Source of the DNA: JBOFFC01 sp051648405
GTDB taxonomy: Bacteria; Planctomycetota; Planctomycetia; Pirellulales; Lacipirellulaceae
DNA: 33,769 nt
Direction: 5' to 3'
Assembly (NCBI GenBank): GCA_051648405.1
Contig: JBOFFC010000032.1
Coordinates: 1 to 33,769, forward strand
In this document: piece after piece, positions 1 to 6,570 of the stretch
Position numbering within the stretch: position 1 is the first letter of the stretch
How the letters are laid out: every line of letters starts with the position of its first letter
Made by a program: the position numbers and the translations under genes
Notes under the pieces: generated by a model
Databases searched by the model: none
Told to the model about the DNA's origin: nothing
The model's input: the letters and a program-made list of their open reading frames with translations, nothing else

Positions 1-83
1 CCGCCAAGGCGCAAAGGAGAACGCGAAGGGGATAGCGATGTCAGGTCGAAACCCTTTGCGCCTTCGCGCCTTTGCGTGAACGC
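1..83. repeat. Inverted 8-base-period word module (GCGCAAAG family)
   Basis: Short words of the type GCGCAAAG/GCGCGAAG are arranged as an imperfect inverted repeat. Bases 6-17 (AAGGCGCAAAGG) are exactly complementary to 53-64. The right arm, 52-82, is identical over 31 bases to 11183-11213 upstream of the ABC ATPase gene. The module ends 8 bases from the sppA stop codon, so it could act as a 3' hairpin for that minus-strand transcript. The left arm may continue beyond the window. Confidence 0.75.
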
Positions 84-90
84 TTCTTTT

Positions 91-1152
91 CTATTTGAGG
101 GCGTCGACCAGCAGCGGCACGGTCGTCGAGAGGTAGTACGCCCTGGGCGTTGAGAGCCGCACGAGGGCCGACACGTCGAAGCCGCCCGCGGTCGCGGGTT
201 TCTCGGCGGCACGGGCGCCGAGCAGGGCTTCGATCGGCGACCTTTGCTTGGCGTACTCGACGGCCCGCACGTTGTCCGCGGCCTTGCCGGCGAGCTCCGC
301 GGCGCGGGCGATCGCCCCCTCGATGAAGTCGAGCTTATCGACGAGCCCCGCCTCGAGGGCCTGGTCGGCCGTGAACACCTGGCCGGTGGCGACGGCGTCG
401 AGCGCCGCCGGGTCGTCGCGGAACTTGGGGCGACCCCCGCTGACCACTTCCTTAAACCGTGCGAACGAGAGGTCGACGAGCTTCTGCAAGACCTCGCGCT
501 CTTTCTCGCTCATCACCCGGGTCGGGCTCCCCATGAGCTTCAGCTCGCCGCTGGTGATCGAGTCGTCGCGGACGCCGGTGACCCCCATCAGCCGCGAGAA
601 GTTGTAGTGCGGGATCACCACGCCGATCGAGCCGGTCCAGGTCGTCGGCTCGGCGAAGATCGAGTCGGGGGTGTCGCCGACCGCCATCGACACGTAGTAC
701 CCGCCGCTCGCGCAGACGCTCCCCATGCTGACGACGACCGGCAGCTCGCGGTCCTTGGCGAGCTTCTTCAAGAGGTGCAGCAGCCGGTCGCTGTAGGTCA
801 CGGTCCCCCCGGGCGAATCGACGCGCAGCACAATCGCCTTCACCGCCGGGTCGTCGCGGACCGCGTCGAGTTGCTTCTCGACGAAGTCGTCTCCCTCCAT
901 GATGGCGCCCGTGATTTTGACGATCGCCACCTTGTCGGTCGCCGTCTCGCTGAGCGAGTGATAGCGTTCGCGCGGGCCCTCCCCCCGGCCGAAGTACTGC
1001 TGGTAGGCGCCCGCCATGCCGACGCACGCCAGCACGCAGAGCCCCACCGCCACCAGCAGCAGCTTGCCGAAGCGGCCAAACAGCGATTGCCGCTCCTTGA
1101 CGATGACCGTCGTCGAGCCGGTGGGGACGGTCGTGCTGGGGCTGTTTTCCAT
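91..1152 (-). CDS. sppA: Signal peptide peptidase SppA, single-domain S49 serine protease
   Basis: A 353-residue membrane-anchored protease that should cut leftover signal peptides in or at the cytoplasmic membrane. One transmembrane helix lies at about residues 31-50, followed by one S49 domain. The catalytic serine is seen in CASGGYY (Ser149) and the general-base lysine in GELKLMGSPTR (Lys205), the Ser/Lys dyad of Bacillus-type SppA. This is the short form, not the duplicated E. coli 67-kDa form. The ATG at 1152 was chosen because homology and the membrane anchor begin just after it; the frame stays open far upstream but that part is low-complexity. No clear ribosome binding site is seen. 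It diverges from the isomerase-like gene across about 220 bases. Confidence 0.93.
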   Translation of the reverse strand: MENSPSTTVPTGSTTVIVKERQSLFGRFGKLLLVAVGLCVLACVGMAGAYQQYFGRGEGPRERYHSLSETATDKVAIVKITGAIMEGDDFVEKQLDAVRDDPAVKAIVLRVDSPGGTVTYSDRLLHLLKKLAKDRELPVVVSMGSVCASGGYYVSMAVGDTPDSIFAEPTTWTGSIGVVIPHYNFSRLMGVTGVRDDSITSGELKLMGSPTRVMSEKEREVLQKLVDLSFARFKEVVSGGRPKFRDDPAALDAVATGQVFTADQALEAGLVDKLDFIEGAIARAAELAGKAADNVRAVEYAKQRSPIEALLGARAAEKPATAGGFDVSALVRLSTPRAYYLSTTVPLLVDALK

Positions 1153-1355
1153 CGGACTTCGGCGGGGGACGCGGGCACGGGGCGGGTTCAAACGGAGCGC
1201 AACTCGGATTCTACGGGTTGGCGACGGGGGCGACCAACCACCGGGCCGGCCGCGGGCGGGTGTTGCCTCGGCCGCGCGGCAGCCGGTAAAGTCAGCCCAC
1301 GCCGCCGAGGGCACCCGCTTGGCCTCGGTGTCGAGCGTTCTCGCCCGGCTGTACG

Positions 1356-1361
1356 AAGGAG
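1356..1361 (+). promoter_or_regulatory. Ribosome binding site AAGGAG
   Basis: AAGGAG lies 10 bases upstream of the GTG at 1372. It supports that non-ATG start for the isomerase-like gene over the much longer open frame. Confidence 0.6.
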
Positions 1362-1371
1362 CGTCCCCCCC

Positions 1372-2121
1372 GTGATTGTGTGTGCCTCGACCGAGTGCTT
1401 CCCTGAGCTTGGCCCCCAGGAGGTTCTGGAGTGCCTCGTGGACTTGCAGTTCACGGCCCTGGAGCTCGCCCTCCACGAGCAGAACGGCTGGCTCGCCCCG
1501 TCGGAGGTCCTGGCGAACCCCGAGCGCGCGACCCAGCTCTGCGGCATGACCCACCGGATGGACGTCGCCGCGCTGTCGATCCAGATCGAGGCCACGGGGG
1601 ACGAGTACCTGAAGCAGTTCGAGGCGATCGCCAAGCTCGCGAAGGCGATCAAGGTCGTCACGCTGGTGGTCCCGTCGAGCGAGCTGGGGACCCCGTTCAA
1701 CGAGGAGATCGAGCGTCTCAAGAAGGTCGTGGCGATCGCGGCGTTCGAGGGCTCGGTCGTGGCGCTCAAGACCGAGGTCGGCTCGATGACGCAGGACGCC
1801 GACACGGCCGCCGTGTTCTGCGACCACGTGAAGGGGCTCGGCCTGTGCTTCGACCCCAGTTGCTACCTGGCCGGCCCGCACCAAGGGCGTTCGACCGACA
1901 AGCTGCTCCCCTACGTGCGCCACGTCCACCTGCGCGACAGCACCAAGCAGCAGTTCCAGGTCCGCGTCGGTCAGGGGGAAGTCGACTACGGCAAGCTGAT
2001 CACGCAGCTCGGCCGCGTGAAGTACCGCCGCGCCCTGTCGATCCACATGCCCCCGCTCGAGGAGTTCGAGCACCGCGCCGAGATGCGCAAGGTGCGGCTG
2101 CTGCTCGACTCGCTGCTCTGA
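1372..2121 (+). CDS. Sugar phosphate isomerase/epimerase family protein (xylose isomerase-like TIM barrel)
   Basis: A 249-residue protein resembling the AP-endonuclease-2/xylose isomerase-like TIM-barrel family, whose members isomerise or epimerise sugars and sugar acids using a divalent metal. Candidate metal ligands sit where the family has them: Glu135 in KTEVG, Asp161 in CFDPS, His186 in RHVHLRDS and Glu203 in GQGEVDYGKL. The GTG start is supported by AAGGAG ten bases upstream, and the protein begins directly with the first barrel strand (IVCAST). There is no signal peptide, so it is probably cytoplasmic. Planctomycetes carry many such genes; the substrate cannot be told from sequence or from the neighbours sppA and an ECF sigma gene. 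Confidence 0.85.
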   Translation: MIVCASTECFPELGPQEVLECLVDLQFTALELALHEQNGWLAPSEVLANPERATQLCGMTHRMDVAALSIQIEATGDEYLKQFEAIAKLAKAIKVVTLVVPSSELGTPFNEEIERLKKVVAIAAFEGSVVALKTEVGSMTQDADTAAVFCDHVKGLGLCFDPSCYLAGPHQGRSTDKLLPYVRHVHLRDSTKQQFQVRVGQGEVDYGKLITQLGRVKYRRALSIHMPPLEEFEHRAEMRKVRLLLDSLL

Positions 2122-2130
2122 GAAAGACCA

Positions 2131-2254
2131 GATGAGGGGATGACGGGGAGATACGGGGGATACCGCGGGTCGGGCCAAGTCCGCTGCGGTAGAGAGAACC
2201 TCGGCGTTGAGTTGGGCAGCGTCTGGCCGCCATCCCCCCTTGATCCCCTTCCCG
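2131..2254. repeat. Imperfect inverted G-rich/C-rich word pair
   Basis: A G-rich stretch (2131-2162, repeated GGGGA/GATG-like words) is loosely complementary to the C-rich CATCCCCCCTTGATCCCC at 2231-2248. It lies between the isomerase-like gene and the sigma gene and may fold as a transcript end. The pairing is imperfect, so this is a weak call. Confidence 0.35.
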
Positions 2255-2304
2255 TTGGCAGCGGCCAAGTGGGATTCGGCGGCGCCGTGAGGCCCGTGCC
2301 GGGG

Positions 2305-2335
2305 TTTACCCTCGGCGGCGCACGCGGGTTAGGCT
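2305..2335 (+). promoter_or_regulatory. Candidate promoter for the sigma/anti-sigma pair
   Basis: TTTACC (2305-2310), a 19-base spacer and TAGGCT (2330-2335) resemble a housekeeping promoter with a TAnnnT-type -10 box. The -10 box lies about 40 bases upstream of the proposed TTG start. Confidence 0.35.
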
Positions 2336-2362
2336 GGTTGGCTGACCGCGTGCCCCCCCCGC

Positions 2363-2367
2363 GAGGA
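2363..2367 (+). promoter_or_regulatory. Ribosome binding site GAGGA
   Basis: GAGGA ends six bases before the TTG at 2374 and favours that start over the in-frame GTG at 2350. Confidence 0.45.
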
Positions 2368-2373
2368 CCCCGC

Positions 2374-3135
2374 TTGGCTTCGACCAGCGAAAGCACGATC
2401 GCCCGCTACACCGAGGCGGACCCCGACGTCCGCCTGATGCTGCGCGTGCGCGACGACGACGCCGACGCGTTCCGCCAGCTCGTCGAGCGGCACCAGGACC
2501 GCCTGACCTCGATCCTGGCCTACCAGACGGGCCGCCCCGACCTGGCGGAGGACCTTGCTCAGGACGTGTTCCTGAGGGTCTACCGGGCGCGGAAGCGTTA
2601 CCAGCCGGGTTCGAAGTTCACGACCTGGCTGTTCACGATCGCCGGCAACGTGGGGCTCAACGCGCTGCGGACCCTCGCGCGGCGCAAGGAAGTGCGGCTC
2701 GCCCCGCGGGTCGAGGACTCGGGCTCGCAACCGATCGTGGGGGTCGCCGAGCCAACCGCCGCGAGCGCCGCGATGCCCACCCGTCAGGCCGACAGCGCCG
2801 AGCTCCGCGACGCGGTCCGCGCGGCGGTGGCCGGGCTGGGGGAGCGGCAGCGCCTGGCGGTAATGCTCGCCAAGTTCGAGCACCTGGGCTACGCCGAGAT
2901 CGGCGAGGTGATGGGCATGACGGCCCTGGCCGTGAAGTCGCTCCTGGCCCGCGCCCGGGAGAACCTGCGGGATGCCCTCCAGCCGTACCTGGACCGCGGT
3001 CAGCACGTCGCGGGCCTAACCGGCGCCCAGGCGTTCGAGCTGGGGGACGACATGGCGGCCACGCGGGCGTTCGATTCCAGTTCCTTCGACCGGACCTCGT
3101 CCGACGGCGCCACGTTCGAGGGGGACGAACCTTGA
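2374..3135 (+). CDS. ECF-type RNA polymerase sigma factor
   Basis: A 253-residue sigma-70 family protein of the extracytoplasmic-function class. Region 2 includes DLAEDLAQDVFLRVYRA followed by FTTWLFTIAGNVGLN (core binding and -10 recognition). Region 4 includes LGERQRLAVMLAKFE, then the helix-turn-helix YAEIGEVMGMTALAVKSLL (-35 recognition). About 45 residues after region 4 are Ser/Asp-rich and not part of the family core. The TTG start is supported by GAGGA six bases upstream; a GTG at 2350 is possible. The TGA stop overlaps the TTG start of the next gene in TTGA, which implies translational coupling to the membrane protein that should act as its anti-sigma factor. Confidence 0.9.
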   Translation: MASTSESTIARYTEADPDVRLMLRVRDDDADAFRQLVERHQDRLTSILAYQTGRPDLAEDLAQDVFLRVYRARKRYQPGSKFTTWLFTIAGNVGLNALRTLARRKEVRLAPRVEDSGSQPIVGVAEPTAASAAMPTRQADSAELRDAVRAAVAGLGERQRLAVMLAKFEHLGYAEIGEVMGMTALAVKSLLARARENLRDALQPYLDRGQHVAGLTGAQAFELGDDMAATRAFDSSSFDRTSSDGATFEGDEP

Positions 3136-4763
3136 CCCCCGGCGACTCACAATCGATCGACCCGCTGGCCCGTTCGTCGGGCTTGACCGAGGCCCCCGCG
3201 TCGCTGCGCGAGCGGCTCGTGGCGTACCTCGACGGCGAGCTCCCCGCGGCCGAGGCCGAGCGCGTCGAGTCGCGCCTGACGAGCGACCCGCAGTGGGAGG
3301 CCGAGCTGCTCGGCCTCGATCGGGCGTGGCACGCGCTCGACGCGTTGCCTCGTTCGACCGTGAGCCCGGCGTTTGCTCGGACCACCGTAGCGATGGTCGC
3401 CGAGGCGGCCGAGAGCGACCTCGTCGCAGCGACCACCGCGCTGCCGATCCGCAAGCGGCGCTCGCGCGTCCTGGGCTTCGCGCTGGCGGTCGGCGCCGCG
3501 ACGGCGGGGTTCCTGCTCGCCTTCGCGCTCGGCGCCGCCGACAACCGCCGCCTGCTCGAAGACCTGCCGCTGATCCAGCACTCCGACACCCTCGAGCAGG
3601 CGCAGTCCGTCGAGTTCGTGAGGCTGCTGGTGAGCGACGAGCGGGCGTTCAAGGTGCTCGAGTCGCTCGCCGCGGCGGACGTCGCGGCCGAGGCCGCCGA
3701 GTGGGGCGAGGTCGCCGCGATGCGCCCTCTGCCGCGGCGCGACCACGTCGTGGCGCTCGAGCCGGAGAGAAAGGAACAACTGTCGCAGCGCGTGGCGGCG
3801 TTCGAGGCCCTCACGCGGCCTCAGCAAGAGCAGTTGCGAAAGACGCACAAAGAGCTGATCGCCGACGCGAAGTCCTACGAACTGCGTCGCGCCGCGATCG
3901 CCTACGCGACGTTCGTCGGGACGCTCACGGCCGGTGAGCGGGCCAACTTGCGGGGGCTGACGCCGGCCGATCGCGTCGAGAGCGTCCGCAAGACCTTCGC
4001 GCGGCGTGTCGGCGACCTCCGCATCGAGCTCACGGCCGACGAGCGGAAGCGGTTCCGCGAGGCGATCGACTCGATCAGCAAGTCCGACGGAGTGCGCGTG
4101 CTGATCGACTCGCTCGAAGAGCGGGGGCCGTTCGGCGAGTTCGGCGGACCGGGCGGGCCCCCGCCACCCCCTGGCCCCCCCGGAGATCGCCGCGAGGGGC
4201 AGCGGCAGCGCCCGATCGACCGATTGCGCGAAGCACCAGAGCGGATCGCGGCGTTCGCGCGCGAGCGACCCGAGCTCGTCCTGCTCCGCGCGGCGGAAGT
4301 CGCGTCGCGGGGCGACCAGCGCTGGCCCGCGGGCGAAGCCTTGCGAACCGCGTGGCCCGCTTGGGAGCGGGCGTTGCTCAAGGGGGCGCCCGAGCGTGTG
4401 CAGAGACTGCACGCGGCGGCCGACGACTTCCGCACGCAGTCCCGGCTGATGCACGGCCTGATCGCCGACGCGGTCTTCGGCGAAGGGGCGCCCAACCCGC
4501 CGCGCGACTTCGCCGAGCTGTCCCGCGACAAGCAGGCGGCGCTGCTCGCGATGCCGCTCGACGAGATGCAGCGGGAGCTTGCCGGCGAGCGGCTCGAAGC
4601 CCGCGGGGCGCCCCCGTGGCTGCGGCGATTCCCCGGCGAGTTCGACGGCCCGCCGCCACGCGGTGGTCCCTTCGGCCCCCACCGGCCGCGTGGCGAAGGG
4701 GGGCCGATGGGTCCCCGTGGGATGGGTCCTCCGCGCCCCGGCCAAGGGCCGCTGCCGCGCTGA
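3132..4763 (+). CDS. Putative transmembrane anti-sigma factor with long extracytoplasmic region
   Basis: A 543-residue single-pass membrane protein. Residues 26-75 (RLVAYLDGELPAAEAERVES onward) look like an anti-sigma N-terminal helical domain but lack the Cys/His zinc ligands of the classical ZAS fold. A transmembrane helix lies at about 113-135. The rest, about 400 residues, is charged and helical, with a Gly/Pro run near 334-350 and a Gly/Pro/Arg-rich C-terminus (about 505-543). It starts at a TTG overlapping the sigma stop by four bases, so co-translation and pairing with that sigma factor are likely. The role is inferred from position and the N-terminal domain; the signal sensed by the outer part is unknown. 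It ends 16 bases from the convergent lipoprotein gene. Confidence 0.75.
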   Translation: MTPGDSQSIDPLARSSGLTEAPASLRERLVAYLDGELPAAEAERVESRLTSDPQWEAELLGLDRAWHALDALPRSTVSPAFARTTVAMVAEAAESDLVAATTALPIRKRRSRVLGFALAVGAATAGFLLAFALGAADNRRLLEDLPLIQHSDTLEQAQSVEFVRLLVSDERAFKVLESLAAADVAAEAAEWGEVAAMRPLPRRDHVVALEPERKEQLSQRVAAFEALTRPQQEQLRKTHKELIADAKSYELRRAAIAYATFVGTLTAGERANLRGLTPADRVESVRKTFARRVGDLRIELTADERKRFREAIDSISKSDGVRVLIDSLEERGPFGEFGGPGGPPPPPGPPGDRREGQRQRPIDRLREAPERIAAFARERPELVLLRAAEVASRGDQRWPAGEALRTAWPAWERALLKGAPERVQRLHAAADDFRTQSRLMHGLIADAVFGEGAPNPPRDFAELSRDKQAALLAMPLDEMQRELAGERLEARGAPPWLRRFPGEFDGPPPRGGPFGPHRPRGEGGPMGPRGMGPPRPGQGPLPR

Positions 4764-4779
4764 ACCCGGTCGAGCGCCG

Positions 4780-5250
4780 TTAGTACTGGATCAGCCGGTA
4801 GTCGGAGATGCCGACGGCCAGCAGCGGGGCCCCTTCGAGCGAGCCGTTGACCGCCTCGAGCAACCGCGCGCGAAGCCGATCGAGGCTCGGCTCGTGAAGC
4901 TCTTCGAGCGTCGCCTTGCGGAGGGTCGTCATCGCGCGATCGTTCACCAAGAACGCGCGGTCCTTGATCTGCTTCTCGATCTCCTTCCGGGTGCGGAGCG
5001 GCGCCTCGCCGAACAGGCGGACCTCGACAACCGGCGTGTGCGTCGTACGATTGTCGCGCGGTAGCGTGACGCGGAACGAACCGAGCTCGATCTCTTCGAT
5101 GCGGCTGCTCGTCGCGTGGCTGCGGGCGCGGGCGACGAGCACCTTGCCGTTGTAGCAGCCGGCGAGTGGCGCCAGCGCAAGGCCCAGCAGCGCCACGATC
5201 CACACGCCGGATCGGCGGACGACGGGCGTTGATCGGCCCAGAGCACGCAT
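4780..5250 (-). CDS. Putative lipoprotein, FliL-like paralogue 1
   Basis: A 156-residue protein with a lipoprotein signal: a hydrophobic helix then LAGC with the acylated cysteine at residue 32. The mature part has the order LGSFRVTLPRDNRTTHTPVVEVRLFGEA (two predicted strands), a helix with KEIEKQIKDRAF, then a stretch with TLEELHEPSLDRLRARLLEAV and a final strand ISDYRLIQY. The same order occurs in the next two genes and resembles the periplasmic domain of the flagellar protein FliL (regular helix, 'dL..p..l..lr..l', final strand). No flagellar gene is nearby, so a flagellar role is not implied. It is divergent from the second paralogue across 130 bases and convergent with the anti-sigma gene. 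Confidence 0.7.
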   Translation of the reverse strand: MRALGRSTPVVRRSGVWIVALLGLALAPLAGCYNGKVLVARARSHATSSRIEEIELGSFRVTLPRDNRTTHTPVVEVRLFGEAPLRTRKEIEKQIKDRAFLVNDRAMTTLRKATLEELHEPSLDRLRARLLEAVNGSLEGAPLLAVGISDYRLIQY

Positions 5251-5380
5251 GCGCGTCGGCACAACCGGCACATAGGGGACGAATCGACCGACGCGGGGGC
5301 GTTCGATCGGGGGTTCTCGCCGCAAGCGTAGGTCGCAGCGGGGCGCTCCGCGCCGAGCGGCGTAGGGTTTAGCGCCTCCG

Positions 5381-5887
5381 ATGACGAACCCCCAACCATC
5401 CTCGCCGCCGCTCCGTCGGCAGGCCACGCCCGCGTCAGGGTGTGCCGCCGCCGCGGCGGTCCTGTGCGCGCTCGTCGCCGGGTGCGGCGAGGCGAAGAAA
5501 GAGCTCGTCTTCGACGAGATCAGCCGCTTGCCGCAACGCGAACAGCTCGTCGAGCTGCGCCTCGGGCGGTTCTCGATCCCTGCGCCGCTGCCGCTCGGCG
5601 ACGCGCAGCGCGACACGATCGACCTGCACACGGTGCGACTCGACTTCGACCTCGTCGCGATCGTCGATCCGTCGGACGCGAAGCGAGTCAAGGCGCTAAG
5701 GAAGGCGAACCAAGGGAGGATGCGCGAGCGGGTGATCCAGGTCTGCCGAGGCTCGACGCGCGAGGAGCTCTTCGAGCCCGAGTGGACGACCCTCAAGGCG
5801 CACCTGCTCGACGCCGTGCAGCCGATGCTGGGGGGGATGGCCGTGAAGCGACTCGCGACTCCCTACATCGCCAAGGACCTTCTGTAG
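5381..5887 (+). CDS. Putative lipoprotein, FliL-like paralogue 2
   Basis: A 168-residue protein with a lipoprotein signal ending LVAGC (Cys35). The mature region shows LGRFSIPAPLPLG, then TVRLDFDLVAIVDPSD, then a helix with NQGRMRERVIQVCRGSTREE, LFEPEWTTLKAHLLDAVQPM and a C-terminal segment. This strand-strand-helix-helix-strand order matches the flanking paralogues and resembles FliL-type periplasmic domains. It is followed after 10 bases by the third member, so the two are probably co-transcribed. A TAGGGT box 13 bases upstream of the ATG is too close to be a normal -10 for this start, so a short leader or a later start is possible. Function unknown. Confidence 0.7.
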   Translation: MTNPQPSSPPLRRQATPASGCAAAAAVLCALVAGCGEAKKELVFDEISRLPQREQLVELRLGRFSIPAPLPLGDAQRDTIDLHTVRLDFDLVAIVDPSDAKRVKALRKANQGRMRERVIQVCRGSTREELFEPEWTTLKAHLLDAVQPMLGGMAVKRLATPYIAKDLL

Positions 5888-5897
5888 GAGAGCCGCG

Positions 5898-6347
5898 ATG
5901 ACGTGCCCATCAGATTTTCGTCGGCTGTGCCTCGCGTTCGCAGTGCTGATCGCCGGCGCGCCGGCGATCAGCAACGGCGCGGGGCATGGCGCCGCCGCGG
6001 CGGCCGACGACGAGCACCCCGTCGAGGGCCCCAGCGGCGTGCTGCTCGGCGACTTCTCGTTCCGCGACGTGCGGAGCCTTGATGGCGTCGTGTTCCGGGT
6101 CGATTTCGAGCTCTACGCCGTGGTCGAGGGGAAAGAGCGTCCGCTGATGGTCAGCGAGCTGAAGCGCGCCAAGCACCGCGTCCGCGACCAGGTATCGACC
6201 GCCGTGCGCGTCGCCCCGCTGGTGGACTTCCAGGAGCCAGATCTGAAACGCCTCCGGCGGCGGATCTTGCTCTCGCTGCAGCGCGCGACCCCTTGGCTGG
6301 GGGTTAAGGAGCTGGCCTTCGCCGGCTTCGCGTTCTACGCCGATTGA
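5898..6347 (+). CDS. Putative exported protein, FliL-like paralogue 3
   Basis: A 149-residue protein with a Sec-type signal peptide (hydrophobic LCLAFAVLIAGAPA, cleavage expected near residues 25-36) but no lipobox, so unlike its two relatives it should be released or bound by partners. The mature part repeats the local pattern: LGDFSFRDVRSLDGVVFRVD, FELYAVVEGKE, a helix with AKHRVRDQVSTAVR, FQEPDLKRLRRRILLSLQ and a final strand AFAGFAFYAD. AGGAGA (5886-5891) sits six bases before the ATG. It lies 10 bases after paralogue 2, consistent with an operon. Function unknown; three related periplasmic proteins together suggest parts of one envelope assembly. Confidence 0.7.
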   Translation: MTCPSDFRRLCLAFAVLIAGAPAISNGAGHGAAAAADDEHPVEGPSGVLLGDFSFRDVRSLDGVVFRVDFELYAVVEGKERPLMVSELKRAKHRVRDQVSTAVRVAPLVDFQEPDLKRLRRRILLSLQRATPWLGVKELAFAGFAFYAD

Positions 6348-6408
6348 CGAAGTACCGCGGCGTGCTCGCCGCCACGCGGCACGCGAGGTTCCCGTACGCA
6401 AGCCGTCG

Positions 6409-6438
6409 TTGACCCCACCGGAAACGGCGTGTTAGGTT
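6409..6438 (+). promoter_or_regulatory. Candidate promoter for the ABC importer genes
   Basis: TTGACC (6409-6414), an 18-base spacer and TAGGTT (6433-6438) form the best sigma-70-like promoter match seen in this window. It lies about 130 bases upstream of the binding-protein ATG. Confidence 0.5.
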
Positions 6439-6570
6439 GCCTATCTTACGGCAGCCGAGGGGTCCGCGTACTGAACGCCGGGCGCCCGAGGCAGCCCGCG
6501 CGTCCCCCTCCCCCCGAGGCCCTTGGCGGATCGCGCGGCACGCGCTGGGGCTCGGGAAGCGTGGGGCAGG

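Noticed and set aside
1153..2268. N-terminal extension of sppA far upstream of 1152
   Set aside because: The added residues lie antisense to the isomerase-like gene, are low-complexity, and precede the normal membrane anchor.
3147..4745. Long minus-strand frame opposite the anti-sigma gene
   Set aside because: Leu/Arg/Gly/Asp-biased shadow of a GC-rich gene; the plus frame has the coupled start, membrane helix and sensible composition.
4780..6347. Flagellar or motility locus
   Set aside because: Only a FliL-like pattern is seen; there is no motor, export or filament gene in the window.
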